From Pseudofabraea citricarpa (lineage: Eukaryota > Ascomycota > Leotiomycetes > Helotiales > Dermateaceae), in contig JAPWGK010000018.1 in assembly GCA_029641185.1 (NCBI GenBank), positions 434,001 to 498,000 on the forward strand: a stretch of DNA of 64,000 nucleotides, in the 5' to 3' direction. The translations under genes and the position numbers were made by a program. Shown here in pieces: positions 20,936-35,463 of the stretch. The notes below the pieces were generated by a model. That model saw only the letters and a program-made list of their open reading frames with translations. It ran no database searches and was not told where the DNA came from. Within the stretch, counting starts at the first letter, position 1. Every line of letters starts with the position of its first letter.

Positions 20936-21338
20936 CGAGGTTACCCCCGCCAGTGGCTGGCTGTTCCATGGGCCCCCGTCACCGACCGGTTTGCATCCCA
21001 CTGCCACTGACACCTCGACCTCCTGCAAGGCCAGCAAAGACGAGCATGAGCAGGAGGTAAGGAATCAAGGATGCGTAGGGTTCTGGTAGCCGATCTGCCA
21101 ATCGCTAATCTTAATCGCGCTGCTATCTTTGTACCGTTGTGATGCTGCATCTGCACCTGTCCCTTCAGAGCCATGAGATGGTCATTAAACTATGAGAGCC
21201 ATCAGAAAGCATTGCCATGTCCATGTCCCCCCCATCTCATCCGGGACTCGTTCATCACGTGCTGACTCTGTAGTTCCAAGAACCACCAAGATCAATCTGC
21301 TCTTCTTGTTCGTATCGTGCCGTCAACGGAGCCACCTA

Positions 21339-21366
21339 CTCACCTCACCTCACCTCACCTCACCTC
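21339..21366. repeat. (CACCT)n repeat
   Basis: Five to six CACCT units. Confidence 0.9.
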
Positions 21367-22079
21367 CCCTACCCTACTGTGCACCACCCTGGGCTCTGTT
21401 CACGTTCATGCTGAGCTGATCTCCGGCAAGGATTCATTCGTCGGGATAAATAAAATAAAAATGAACTCACCTCAGTCTCATGCAAACAATCCTGGCACTG
21501 GCAGACACCCAAGACACGCATACACGCTTACCCGCACCACACATCACACTCCACACACCGTGCTCGCACTCGTCTTGCACTCACTCCTCAACACCTTACG
21601 TCCCCAGTCCGTTGAAATCATGGTGTCATTCGTTCTATGAGCGTAGCCAAAGGGCTACACTATCGATGCATACAAAGGTTTATGAGTCGTCCCTTTCTCC
21701 ATCATCCAAAGCCCCAGCCAGCAGCTAGCCGTCCAGCTTCGAGAAGCTTTCGTCATCGTCAATCACCCGACCAAAGCTAGTGCCGGTTTGATACCGCCAT
21801 GTCCCATCATTGCAAAGAGGTCTACTGTACTGCTGTATCGTCCGAGTGTGTAAACCCTACGAGAGAAAGAAGAAGTCCAAGCTCCATGCATCATGTTTGT
21901 GTACGCCAGAAGGAAAAAAAAGCGAGCCGACATCAAAAGTGCCATATCTCCTAAGCCTCGAGCAAAAGGAGTAGCTCTAGCTCTAGCCATTCGAAGAAAA
22001 AAAAACTGGTTGGTCCATGCAAAAGCCCAAAGCCCCCATATCCCACCCCTACCCAGCCGCATAAGAATGTTGTCGTAAA

Positions 22080-23687
<1,608 letters not shown>

Positions 23688-23962
23688 GTTGACGGATGGA
23701 GATGGGAGGTGGGAGATGGAGATGGAGATGGGACAGCGGACGTTGGCTGTCGAAGGGGAGTTGACGAGGTGGAAGGGAGGGTAAGAGGAGGTGCGCGCGC
23801 GATTGTTTGGTTGATAGGGAAGTGGTTGGGTTGGGTTGGTGGTTGTGGTGGTAGTGGCAGTGGTGGTGGTGGAAAGTGTCGCTCTTTCGATAGGGTGGGT
23901 TCGCCTAAACTGGGCCAGGACTGGGACTTGGAGGGAGACTGACTGGGCTGGGGACGTGGACG

Positions 23963-24058
23963 GGGGGACTGGGACTGGGACGGGGACTGGGACGGGGACG
24001 GCTGCTGCTGTTGCTGCTGTTGCGGCGTGTGTGTTGTGTGTTGTGTGTTGTGTGTTGA
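23963..24058. repeat. GGGACTGGGACG and GTGTTGT minisatellites
   Basis: Two adjacent tandem arrays in the HOG1 upstream region, separated by a (CTG)n-like stretch. Confidence 0.8.
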
Positions 24059-25233
24059 CGGCTAACCTAGGGTGAATCGAGCAGTTGCTGGTGCAATAAT
24101 GCAATGCGGCCAGGCGCTCCTGTTTATTATTTTCTCTCTTTCTCTCTATCTCGCTCGTCTCTCTTCCTGAGCGGCAAAACCGAACTGGGGACCCGGACAA
24201 CGCCTAGAGCCCTGACTCGAATGGCACTGCCGTGAGCTGAGTCTCGACGACTTCGTAACTTTCCCCGTGCTTTCTAGCTCTTCTTCGCGACTTTTCTTCT
24301 CGTTGATCCTTTTATGTACGTCCGTGGTGTGCTTCTCGGTGCTTGCTGCTCGCTGCTCGCTGCTCTTGCTGGGCTGGGCTGGGCTCTTGCGACGGCGACG
24401 GCCACGGGTGGATCGCGTTAGACTGACTATGCGCCGGAGAGGCTGGTTGGTTTAGGAGGAGGAAGAGGAGGATGATGAGGAGAGGATTGGGAGTTGGGTT
24501 GGGCGTCTGGTTCGGGGATTGAATACAGAATGCAGAGAAGATGCAGAGCAGCAGGTGGGCAGGCTCGCAGCAAAGTACTCTCGAGCGCAAGAGTCGTGCT
24601 GGAGAGCAAGAGTCAGGAGAGAGCTGTACGGTCTCCAGTCTTTTTTTTATTATTTTTGATTTTGGCCTTGCAAGATGCACGATGGATGACGGACGATGAC
24701 GCTGACGGGGCTCTTGTCACAACGAAGGAAGGAGGGGGGCAGTCGATCATTTCCTCTGGGCAGTGGGCAGTGGGCAATTCTGATGTTTATGTACCTGCAC
24801 TGTACTGTACTCTCCTCTCCTCTCTTTCTCCTCTACTAACTCTGCTGACTCTAAGCTTCGCTCGTCTTACCACAGCGCAATCAGGCTGACGGGGTGCGCT
24901 GAAGGAGGAAGGATCGAGGAGGGGCAGGCGTCCATAGAGGGGTACCGTGGGCTGGAATGAAGTGTTGCACAGCACAATACTTGATTACTTATGCTGCTGC
25001 TGCTGCTTTCTCTCCAGCATCCACAATGGCAGAGTCTAGACTAGACCAGCCGGAACCTGGTCTGGTCTGGTCTCGTCTCGTCTGGTCTGTCTGATGAAGC
25101 TGAAGCTGGCAGGTAGCAGGTAGCAGGTATCAAAATTTCCCTTAGGGCGGCGTCGATGAGGTCATCATTTTCCCTGATCTTCCCCCCAAACTTCGCATCC
25201 ATCGAGACCCCACTTCCTCACACACACTCAAAG

Positions 25234-25272
25234 CACTCACACTCACACTCACACTCACACTCACACTCACAC
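25234..25272. repeat. (CACTCA)n microsatellite
   Basis: Six CACTCA units. Confidence 0.9.
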
Positions 25273-26050
25273 AAAGCCTGGAATAACCAATCTCAGCTAC
25301 TGTACAACTATCACTGTCCAGGAGCAACTACGGTCCGATGAATCCTTAGCTCCCCCAGAACCATGGTTATTGTCACACTCACTGCAGAATGAGAGAAGAA
25401 AGAAAAAAACATCAAAAGAAAATCTCTGCGTCTTCCACGACTTCCTTCCCCCCCCCCCACCCCACACAGCCCAGGCCACGCAGCTGATCTCGATTTACAG
25501 TACTGTACAGTCCATCACAGCACAGCACAGCACCTGCGCCCGCCGCCCGCTGCCCGGCAATGGCCCGGATCTCGTTACCGCTTCACGTCCCCCATCCATG
25601 TCGAGAGGGGGATCGAGCGAAAAGCAAGCATGGAAATGTGAAGAAGCCGATACCCACAAAACCCAAATCTCTCCACCGCCAGCCGAAGAAGCCCAGCCAA
25701 CTGGACTGCGCGTCATCGAAGTCTTTTGGCTGCTGCTGCTGCTCGCCTATGGAATACCTCGCTCCACCACCACCTACACCACCGCTACCTTGGAACATTC
25801 CTAGAACAACGGGCAGCCGCCCTCCGTACACATACTAGTACCGCTGTCATCCTATCACCTCATCCCACCTGCTGCTTGCTACCGTATTCGACATAAATGG
25901 GTTGAGCGGTGTAGAATGCACCACGTTGTCACCTGAAGTCTAGTCTCACGACCTGTGCGCCCGCCATACTTGGTTCTTGAGGTAAAGTCAATTGTCATTC
26001 ATCAATCTACCATTGTAGCCGAGCCCAATATAGGTCATGCTACCACTTTT

Positions 26051-29038
26051 CTAGAGTTCCCCTTTCCCGAGCCCAGAGCTGTTGCCGGTCTCAGGTACCA
26101 GAGGCTCAATGTTCCAAATGCTCTCGGCATACTCGTTGATGCAACGGTCACTGCTAAAGAATCCCATGCGCGCCACGCTGGTAATGCACTTCGACAACCA
26201 CTCATCCTGGTTCTTGTACGCCTCGTCAACCAGAGCTTGCGTCTGGATGTAGCTGTGGAAGTCATCCGACACAAGGTAATAATCACCGTGGTCCTCGATG
26301 GCTCCAACCAACGCACCGAACGAGTTGGCATCACCAAACATGTTGCTCTTGATGGCTTCAAAAACCTTTGCAAGATCAGGATCAAGTTCGTGCGATCCAT
26401 ACGTGTGTGCGTGACGAAGCTCATCAACATCCTCCGAAAGGTTGCCGAAGAGGAAGATGTTGTTCTCTCCGATCTCGCGCGTGATTTCAATCTGGTGAAA
26501 TGTTAGCGATTATGATCTTTATCAAAGCTTGAGCGTGACTTACGTTGGCACCATCACAGGTACCGATGATCAACCCTCCGTTGAGCACGAATTTCATGTT
26601 TGAAGTGCCACTGGCCTCGGTACCAGCAGTTGAGATGTGCTCACTAATATCACTGGCAGGGCAGATGATTTCCGCCTTGGAGACATTGTAATCCTCCAAG
26701 AAGATCACCTTCAGGAGATCGCCAACATCCTTATCCTTGTTGACCACTGCTCCAACGCTGTTGACCAAATGAATGATGGTCTTGGCCATCCAGTATCCTG
26801 GAGCGGCCTTACCTCCGAAGATGGAAACACGTGGGGCGAGCTTCTTTCGCTCCTCGGCGGACATGGCCTTGATGGTGAGATAACGGTGGATAACCCCAAA
26901 AATGTTCATTTGTTGGCGCTTGTATTCATGTATACGCTTGACCTGGATGTCAAAGAGAGCAGCGGGATTGACGGTAACACCCGTCGTGGCTTTGATGTGC
27001 TTGGCCAAGCGGACCTTGTTGGCATACTTGATTTCTTGCCATTCTTTCTTAAATTCCTTGTCGTCGGCGAATTCCTCAAGCTTGTTGAGGAGAGTAAGAT
27101 CTTTCAAGAAACCAAGACCTCCAGTCTTGCTAGCAATCAATTCAGATAATCTTGGGTTAGCCTGGTGCAACCAACGTCTTGGGGTGATACCGTTGGTGAC
27201 GTTGGTAAACTTATCAGGGCCGAAGATTCGGACAAAGTCTTTGAAAATGGTTGTCTTGATCAGATCAGAGTGTAGCTCAGCGACTCCATTAACCTTGTGA
27301 GAGCCAACAATAGCCAAATATGCCATGCGGACCATCTTCGGTTGAGATTCTTCAATAATGGAGACTCGGCCGAGCAATTCACGTTCTTTGGGGAACTTGC
27401 GCTCCACGCTCTGCAGAAAGAACAAGTTGATCTCGTAAATGATCTGTAGATGCCTCGGGAGTAAGTTCTGGAAGAGTGGAACGGACCACTTCTCCAACGC
27501 CTCGGGTAACACTGTGTGGTTAGTGTAGCCGAACTAACAGGATCAGTGATAATTCTCAAATGTTTTCAGTTGAATACTCACAGTGTTGGAGACAATATTC
27601 CAGGCATCGTCCCATCCAAGCCCCTCCAAATCAATCAAGATACGTTGGAGTTCGACGACAGCCAGGGTTGGATGGGTGTCATTGAGCTGAATAGCGACTT
27701 GGTCCGGGAATTCCTTCCATGGTCGCTTAGACTTCTTGAAGCGACGAACGATATCATACAAGGAGGCGGCCACCCAGAAGTATTGTTGCTTCAAGCGAAG
27801 CTCTTTACCCTTATCCATGTTGTCATTGGGGTATAGCACAGCACTGATGGTCTCAGCGCGCTGTTGATCAGCAACAGAGCTCTCGTATTCTCCACTGTTG
27901 AATTTCTGGAAGTCGAATTCTCCACTGGCTGCTTTGCTGGACCACAAACGCAAGTTGTTGGTTGCAGGCGTGTCGAAACCTGGAATGGGTACATCGAAAG
28001 CAGTGGCCTTGACGATTTCACCTCCTTCCCAAACAGCAACCTGGACACCCTTGTCATCCTGGTATTTTCTTACATGGCCGTAGAATTGAATCTGTCGACT
28101 GTTAGTGTGTGCAGAGTGTCATATCTCACAAAGCTTACATCAACAGTGATATCATGCCTAGGAAATTCCCAAGGATTAAAGTCAAGCCAGTAATCTGGGA
28201 CTTCGACCTGATACCCATCAACGATTTCCTGTTTGAAGATGCCATATCTATATCTGAGTCCATAACCCCAAGCAGGATAATTTAAGGATGCGAGGGAGTC
28301 TAAGAAGCAGGCAGCGAGTCTACCAAGTCCACCATTTCCGAGAGCAGCATCATGTTCCTGGTTAATAATGTCCTCGATACGAAATCCGAGATCTGAGAGA
28401 CCCTCTGCAAAAACAAGTCAGCATTTGGTCCCGTCAAGATTTGTATAAAATCAAAAATAAGAAGTCTGTGATAGAGACATACCCTTTGCAACGTCCTTCA
28501 AGCCCACATTAAGCATAGCATTATCAAGAGCACGACCCATCAAGAACTCCAGACTCAGATAGTAAACTCTCTTGGTGTCAGCGAAGGTCTGTCTCTGCTG
28601 AGTACGATTCCACTCCGTGACCAATCTGTCTCGGAAGGCAAGACTGGCAGCAGCGTATGCAGCTGTCTCGTCACAATTGAACATGGAACGAGCCAGTGTG
28701 GTTTCGACATGGCGTACGACATCCTTCTCGAAGTCCTCCTTCGTGTTGAAGCCCTGCGCCTGGTACTTCTTCCAAGCTGCCCGTTGGGGCTCTGGGATCG
28801 AGGCTATCAGGCAGGAGGCATTAGCAAGTGGCCGATAGTGAGGAACACGGGCATTGTATCAATTGAGGCCATTGATCTACTTACCCTCGACACTCTTAAT
28901 CTCGCCGGCACCAAAACCAGTGAAGGTTCTCTTGTGCTTTGGTCTGGTAAAGCCGGCTGGTCCGACGGGGCCTGCGAGCTCTGCGAGGCCAACACCCGTC
29001 GAGAGTCTACGCTCCCTGGAAGTTGCGGTGTTCGACAT
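26051..29038 (-). CDS. GPH1: glycogen phosphorylase
   Basis: Releases glucose-1-phosphate from glycogen in the cytosol (EC 2.4.1.1; GT35 family, pyridoxal phosphate cofactor). Six exons on the minus strand: 28885-29038, 28483-28803, 28139-28404, 27582-28091, 26544-27533 and 26051-26491, giving 893 aa, the expected fungal length. Recognisable segments are [14 protein letters not shown] near the N-terminus, [49 protein letters not shown] and [14 protein letters not shown] [15 protein letters not shown]. The cofactor-binding block [10 protein letters not shown] has the Schiff-base Lys at about residue 731. The regulatory N-terminal extension is rich in Ser and Arg, as in fungal enzymes regulated by phosphorylation. 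Introns are 46-81 nt. No defect is seen. Confidence 0.95.
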
Positions 29039-29847
29039 GATCAATTGCTACGGCTCTGGAGGTTCGTCAGTCAACACAGAAGCCGGGAGAGGCTCGATTG
29101 GCAGACTCACATGGACGAAGCTTGCCTGGTTCAAGTATTAGGTGTGCAGACGGAGCTGGAGGAGGAATGCGGGGTTATCAAGGATGCCTCTGCAGATCAA
29201 CCAGTCCAAGTCCGGCACAGTGTGGTAACTAACGATGGATGTGAGAGAGTTTTATAAGAATGATCGCAGCACCAGACGAGGGGAGTGAGGAATGAGGAAT
29301 GGGCGGCGGGGGGTTCCTTTTCAATGAATCAACCAGGTGGGAGGAGTGCAGTAGAGGGCAGAGGAGTGCAGAGCTGGGGGAGAGACGGACGGGTTAGTAG
29401 TGAGGGCGATAGCTGTGATCGTACGACCACACAACAATGACTTTCCTAGTAACTGGGCACCACGCTGCAGGGATCAGAGCTTGAGCTTCCTGGCAAGCGC
29501 GACGTGGAGGTTGGAGGGTTGGAGGGTTGGAGGGGAGGAAAGAGCTAAGAGGTGGGGTGTTGCTGCTGGTCTGCTGGTCTGCTGGCCCGTGACAGGCAGA
29601 CAGACAGACAAGACACTCCCAACAAGAACAGGAGACAGCCATCACGGTATTTGTATGTATGTACTGTATAGTCATTCTGCGTATGGCCTGTTCTGCTCTG
29701 CTCTGCTCTGTTGTTACCAGTCTGTTCCGAGTTCTCTGAGTGGGGGGATAGGGATCGATGGATAGCGAGATTCATGGGTAGTGAGTAGTGAGTAGTGAGT
29801 AGTGAGGTAGCAAGCAGATGCATCTGCATCCATCGCTCCTGTGCTGT

Positions 29848-29878
29848 ACATACATACATACATACATACATACATACA
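29848..29878. repeat. (CATA)n microsatellite
   Basis: Seven CATA units. Confidence 0.95.
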
Positions 29879-30367
29879 CACTCTACACACACATTTACTT
29901 ACCGCTCACTCACCTATTCACTGTACAGTAAGCAAAGCAGGACGGCAATTCACACCTTCCAGTTGGTCCGGACCGTTTGGCGAAAAAGCACCTCCCCCCT
30001 CCGTCCGTCCTGGCTGGGACCCTTTTATTCCTCGTACTCTACCCTCGACCTCCCGAACTCCCATCCCATCCAGCATCCCATCCCATCCGTGCCGGCTCGT
30101 TGATTCTTGCTTCTGTATCTGCATCTGCTTCCTCCACTTCCATCCAGCATCCCGAGACATTATTCATGCTCGTCGCCCATGCCTGCCCGCCTGCCTGTCT
30201 ATATGCTTTTCTTGCAAGTCCCTAGCTGCATGCTGAATTGTTCGCCATATGCATCCACACCGTCACACCTTTGGCCACCGAGCTAATGCTCCCTAGAGCG
30301 ATACGAATAATGTGGAGTGCATGGCCCACGCCCGAAGCTGTGTGGGATGGATGGCTTGGGGTAGCAC

Positions 30368-30370
<3 letters not shown>

Positions 30371-30406
<36 letters not shown>
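30371..30406. repeat. (CAG)12 trinucleotide repeat
   Basis: Twelve perfect CAG units in the spacer downstream of the G-alpha gene. Confidence 0.95.
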
Positions 30407-30407
<1 letters not shown>

Positions 30408-30881
30408 TCCAATCAATCTTGCGTGTGTGCGTGCGACTGATCTGCTTGTATTATGGATTTTTTACAATACTTTATGTGACATCGTGATATCTGATACCGC
30501 TTCATTTCAAAAATGAAGCCACTCCAGCTGCTATATCTGTAGGACTTTTTTTTTTCTCTCTCCTCGCAAAAGGACGTCTCGTCGTTCACCACATCCATCC
30601 CATATCCAGCCGCCCTCCGCCCTCCGCTGTCCCAAATCATAAATACGAATCTCGGGAGAATGCACACCTCCAAAAAATAGGGAACTGCAGGCCAAGTGAG
30701 AGAGCTGTGTAACCAGAGAAACACTTAAACCCCCCGAACCATGCAGTAAATAAGTCTTGTGAGACATCCGCTCCAGTAACGCCGGTGAACCCCAAGCTGA
30801 CGCCTGCTCCCATGGGCTTGGAGTAATCCAAAGCAAAAAAGACAAAAGAAAAATATGACATTATACGTGAGATATGAAGAC

Positions 30882-32209
30882 TCAAAGGATCCCCGAGTCT
30901 TTGAGCGCGTTTTGCAAGATGGTTTCTTTCACGGCGGCGAACACGAGTCGGATGTTCGAGGTATCGGTTGCTTGTGTGAGACTGCTCGAGTTAGCACCGG
31001 GGAGATCGTGAAGCAGCACGGAAGACCTACTGGGGATAAAGATTCAAGTGAGCTCGGTTCACTTGGTTGAATCTCCAGAGCAAGTATTTCGCAGCTCTGT
31101 TAAGATCATTGCCACCAGAATAATCCGGGAAGTAGTTGGCAAGGGGAGATCGTCCCAACTTTTGTTTGAAGAGATCGACCTTGTTGAGGAATAATATTAT
31201 ACTCGTCCGCATGAACCATCGAGAGTTGACAACAGAATCGAACAGGACAAGACTCTCCATCATCCGATTCTACTTGGTGTTAGTAGGGAAACCTCCTCAA
31301 CCAACCTATATCAATCATACCTGGTTGCTCTCTTCTAAGAGAACTTGATCGTACTCGCTCAAAGCCACGCAAAAAATAATAGATGTAACATTCTCGAAGC
31401 AATGAATCCACTTCTTTCTCTCACTTCTTTGCCCACCCACATCGAACATGCTGCAACAGTTATTAGCTCGCCGCTACTCATGCAAGCCAGGAAATGTCTT
31501 ACTGTATGCTCAATGAGCCCATTGTAAACCTTGTTTCGTAGATACCGGTGGTTTTTGTTCGGGCTCGCAGAACGTCTGCCTCTATTGGTATATACTCGGG
31601 GGCAGTTATCCTCCCGACTTCTTCGAAAAAACTGCATCGCGTCAGTACTTGGCAGATGGTACAGTGTAAGCACTTGAGCGTACTATGGGGCTGAATCCAT
31701 CAAATAGAACTCGCTCTGTCTCTCCATCAACGCCTCTATACTCCCATCCTTCCAAATCGAAGCAACCGCGGCGCCAACTTTCGAATCAAGTGGTGTATGG
31801 GGGTCGGGATCGACTTGGTAGTCTAGGAGGTAGTCGCTGTACTCGTTATTGATAGGATTCCGCATGTCAATATCAAATTGTCGCATGGCCCCAATCAGGG
31901 CCTTTGCACAGTCAATCAGATTCTTGTATATTGTGAGGCGGTACAAAGCCAACTCGTCTACCGTGTAACCGTTCTGGTGAATGATCTTCATCTGTTTGAC
32001 AATTGTTGATTTCCCGCTCTCGCCGGATCCTAAAGACAAAGTCAGCTGTCTCGTATCAGTGAGGTTTGAGCTTCTCATCACGCACCCAAGAGGAGAATCT
32101 TGCATTCTCGTCGTAGCCTCCGCGAGTCTTCCTCGAGCTTCTTGTCGATCATCTGACTCCTCTTCTTCTGCTCCGTCTCCTCATCGTTGGTGCTCATGCA
32201 AGCACCCAT
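30882..32209 (-). CDS. gna-3: heterotrimeric G-protein alpha subunit, group III (GNA-3 type)
   Basis: Six exons on the minus strand: 32086-32209, 31684-32029, 31503-31631, 31321-31450, 31031-31269 and 30882-30981, giving 355 aa. A membrane-bound GTPase that couples receptors to adenylyl cyclase in filamentous fungi. Visible elements: MGACMS with Gly2 for myristoylation and Cys4 for palmitoylation, P-loop GSGESGKS at 42-49, the switch Arg at about 181 in [13 protein letters not shown] with Gln207, NKVD at 272-275 and TQATDT at 325-330. The N-terminus, rich in Glu and Lys, and the last residues ALKDSGIL are typical of GNA-3 and not of the GNA-1 or GNA-2 classes. The residue at position -4 from the end is Ser, so the Cys used as a pertussis-toxin site in Gi-like subunits is missing. 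All junctions preserve the frame. Confidence 0.94.
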
Positions 32210-32992
32210 CTTTCTTCCACTTTGGCTGCAAGCGCAGCCCCGCCGTTTTTGTGCTTATTACCAGACGTCGTCTCCCGCGTACAGCTCATCCAACAGCGCT
32301 CACGACTCGATTATGGGTTGATGCTGAGGGGTTTGTTCAGTGCTGCCCAGGATCGTCTGAGAGCGTGGAGGATTGAGAAAAGATGGAGTCGGTCTGGCGA
32401 AGTCTGGAGGCGAAACTCGGGATTGGAGAGCGATCGGATCTTCGTTGCGCAATAGGGGTGATGGAAGGATAGAGTCTGGCGCCGTTTCTCGTGAAGGATG
32501 ATGATGGTTCAAGGATGCGTAGGAGGCCGTCCTTTGAAGGATGATGTTTAAGGTCGTCGCTGGAGGATATTACCGAATGGAAGGGAAGAGCTGAGCTGAG
32601 CAGAGCAAAGCAAAGCAAAGGCAAGCAAAGCAGCAGCAGGGCACGAGGATGGGGACGCGGTGATAGGTCGGATTGCCTTTGTGCAGCGAGCGGAAGCAGT
32701 AGGACTCGAGCAGCACACAGTGAGTGTTGTGGGGGTTTCGGGAATGGATGGCTTCAATAATGAAGCAGGATTAGATGTGGTCGAAGCTCTCGGAGTCGTC
32801 CCTCAGGTCACAGGTCACAGGTGGTGGTCAGAGAGAGGTGCAAGATTCAAGACGGGGGGCATGGAGGTAAGGTAATGATGGATTGGCTGGTGGAGGCGCT
32901 GGTGTGTGGTAGCGGAGGTCTAGCTGGTCGAATGGAGCTGGACTGGGCGGGCGGGCAGGCTTGTTGGAGTCGCCTGTGTTTGTCGGTACGGC

Positions 32993-33115
32993 AGGTAGGG
33001 TAGGGGATGTGTAGGGGAGGTGTAGGGGAGTATAGGGTTGGGTAGGGTGGGCTTGGTAGGGTAGTGTAGTGTAGTGTAGGATAGGGTATGTAGGGCATGT
33101 AGGGTATGTAGCATG
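32993..33115. repeat. degenerate (GTAGGG)n array
   Basis: Irregular G-rich units of the GTAGGG, GTAGGGG and GTAGT type, resembling but not equal to telomeric TTAGGG, upstream of the G-alpha gene. Confidence 0.8.
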
Positions 33116-33220
33116 TCGCCTGTAGGGTATGTGGTATGTCGCCTGTAGCCTGTAGCTACACTGTTGTTGTGGCCCCGTCTGGCTGCCTGTCGCCCTGTCT
33201 GTAGCCTGTGTCTCCTCACC

Positions 33221-33278
33221 CGTAGCCTGTAGCCTGTAGCCCGCAGCCCGCAGCCCGCAGCCCGTACGTAGCCCGTGA
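33221..33278. repeat. (TGTAGCC)n/(GCAGCCC)n array
   Basis: Three TGTAGCC-type units followed by four GCAGCCC-type units. The unit is the reverse complement of the GGCTACA core found at 10621-10708. Confidence 0.85.
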
Positions 33279-33786
33279 GAGTGTGTAACGAGCGCCTGGA
33301 AAATGACAGAGAGCTGGGACGATGTGACCAGATTCGTGATTCAGGTGCTCTTGTCTCCAGATCGACTGCTTAGTGTACTGTCGTTATCTGGAATTACGGT
33401 ACGAGGTGAGGTACCCTACCCTACCGTACACCTACCCTACCGCCGGCCCCCCCCAAGGCCCTGGGTTGATCTCCAGATAGGGCACTGACTGCTGAAGGTG
33501 TACTTACTTAGTGTATAGTGTACGGTGTACAGTGTAGTGTACAGCACATCATAGTTGCTGACAGCACAACAGAAGGGCCCTCGACCGCTAAAACTACAGT
33601 ACAGTACAGCGACAATCAATCAATCCTCCTGGCGCCTGCTCTAACATATACATAAGTAGTACAGTGGTTGAACGGCCCTGTCAGTCGGCGTGGGAGCCCT
33701 GTCGGGATCCATCATGTCTGTGCTGAATCGAGTCAAAAAGAAAAGCGACCCGGAATCCACTCCACTCTCCAGGACTCCAGGACCCC

Positions 33787-34005
33787 TCACACACTCACTC
33801 TCACACCTCACTCTTACACCCACACCCAACATCCACTCCCACCACTCACAACTCACCTCACCGTCCTCACAGGCTCACACCCTCACACCCACCCTCACAC
33901 CCTCGCACTCTCTCACACACCCTGTCACCCACAACCCTCCTCTCCAGCCTCACATCCACACATCCACACATCCACACATCCATCCACACATCCATCCTCA
34001 CATCC
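33787..34005. repeat. CA/CCACAC-rich low-complexity tract
   Basis: Imperfect CACAC, CTCACA and CCACACAT units over more than 200 bp. This tract produces long open frames on both strands. Confidence 0.85.
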
Positions 34006-34940
34006 TCACGGCCGCATCGGTGCATCTGCCCCAAATCGCTTTCTTCAGCGGTGGCGCGTCTGCGCTTCTGCCCGCCCGCTCCCAAGACTGCAAGCGTCCA
34101 AAACTCAACCACCTCCACCATCTGCGTGCCGTCTGGATTCTGGACCCTCACTTCCTGGTTGCTTTCGAAGACAATGAGCTCGCCGAGGACACAGAGACAG
34201 GAACATGGCTCTTGTCTTGCATCTCACCACTGACCGAGTCAACAGGTGGACGGAGCTTTGCGGAGAATGACACGCTCCCATTTCCGCGGGCCATGGCCCA
34301 GCGATCCAGACACAGACGGGCACGATGGCTACCGACCCGTGCTGGAAGCGCTCGTTGAACCAAGAGGAAGTCGAGCAGTCACAAAACCGTTTCTATGCAA
34401 ACCTAATCCAAATTATTCGTGAGGATCCAGACCCAACCTTGAATCCACAAGCACCGACGAGAGGACCAATGTAGGCGGGATTTTCCCATTCCGCCATCTC
34501 CTCCCTCCCATGAGCCCTTCCTAGAGGATAAATAAACATGTCAAATCAAATCCAATGTAAATCGCCGCCAACAATCCAAATCAAATCTCGACTCATGTGC
34601 AGATCCTCGCCCTTTTCTCTATCACGATACACAGAAAGTCAGAAAGGAAATGTGACGGCTTGAACGGGTAATCCAAAGAGCAGGTTACCGTTACTCAGAT
34701 TAAGGTAAGGTACGAGAGAAGCCGAGTACAAGACAGTGCCGGACAATAAAATAAATGAATTCAGGTACCTTGAAGAAGCAACTCAAATCACACCTGGACT
34801 CGACTCTACGGGACGGCAAAAGTGCAGTGGCAACGGCAACGGCATCGGCAACAGCAACGGTTCATGATTCATGGTAACTGGTACAGAGTGAGAGACAATG
34901 TGTAACCCATCATCCAAGCAGGAAGTCAACGTTTCTGCGT

Positions 34941-34970
34941 CACATCACATCACATCACATCACATCACAT
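34941..34970. repeat. (CACAT)6 microsatellite
   Basis: Six perfect CACAT units. Confidence 0.95.
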
Positions 34971-35445
34971 CATGTCAAGTCAAGTCTCGATTTCCTATCA
35001 AAACAAAATACCCAGAAGTCAAGACCCGCAGCAACATCTCCGTGCACCACGAGTCCACAATAATCACGTCTACCGCAGAAAGCAAAATGATGCAGAGTTG
35101 TAAACACAACATCTCTCTGCCACGTGCCGGTACCTGTCTCAGAAGTCCGTCTGTGTCACTACCTCACAGACTGTCAACATACCTGAACCAGCTGAATTGA
35201 ATCCTTCAACATAAAACAAATCCCCGAACCAAGAACCCCACTGCACTACGTCCCTTTAGGACACAGAAACAGCGACGACAACGTCCATGGTCTATCCCAG
35301 AGCTCTTTGACCCTTTCCCCTGCTCTTCCCCTTACTCCATAACTGTTTTCCACGTGTACGAGGACTAAAAGATCCTGGACTATGTAACGAGCAACAACAG
35401 TTCAATCTAATGTTCCCGGCTGTTGGGCCATCTCATCCGCAGCTC

Positions 35446-35463
35446 TCGAGACTCGAGTCTCGA
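35446..35463. other. perfect 18-bp palindrome
   Basis: The sequence TCGAGACTCGAGTCTCGA is identical to its reverse complement. It stands in gene-free DNA with no similar copy noticed nearby. Confidence 0.8.

Larger units (their letters stand above)
20366..22079. other. intergenic region between AVL9 and HOG1
   Basis: No gene supported. Contains GGA and GAGTC repeats (about 20629-20680), a TTA/TTG tract (20898-20935) and a CACCT repeat (21339-21366). It should include the AVL9 promoter on the left and the HOG1 3' region on the right. Confidence 0.6.
23688..26050. other. intergenic region between HOG1 and glycogen phosphorylase
   Basis: No gene supported. HOG1 5' leader/promoter on the left, 3' region of the phosphorylase gene on the right. 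Contains GGGACTGGGAC repeats (about 23963-23999), GTGTTGT repeats (24024-24058), a CACTCA repeat (25234-25272) and several GTACTGTAC motifs. Confidence 0.6.
29039..30881. other. intergenic region between glycogen phosphorylase and G-alpha
   Basis: No gene supported. Contains GGAGGGTT repeats near 29510-29535, a CATA microsatellite (29848-29878), a CAG repeat (30371-30406) and GTACTGTAC motifs. Confidence 0.6.

Noticed and set aside
26637..27149. 170-codon + strand frame inside glycogen phosphorylase
   Set aside because: It is the antisense shadow of a strongly conserved coding exon.
33690..34358. Open frame of 222 codons on the + strand
   Set aside because: The first half is CACA-rich repeat translating to His/Thr/Pro/Ser, frames are open on both strands, and no domain or start context is convincing.
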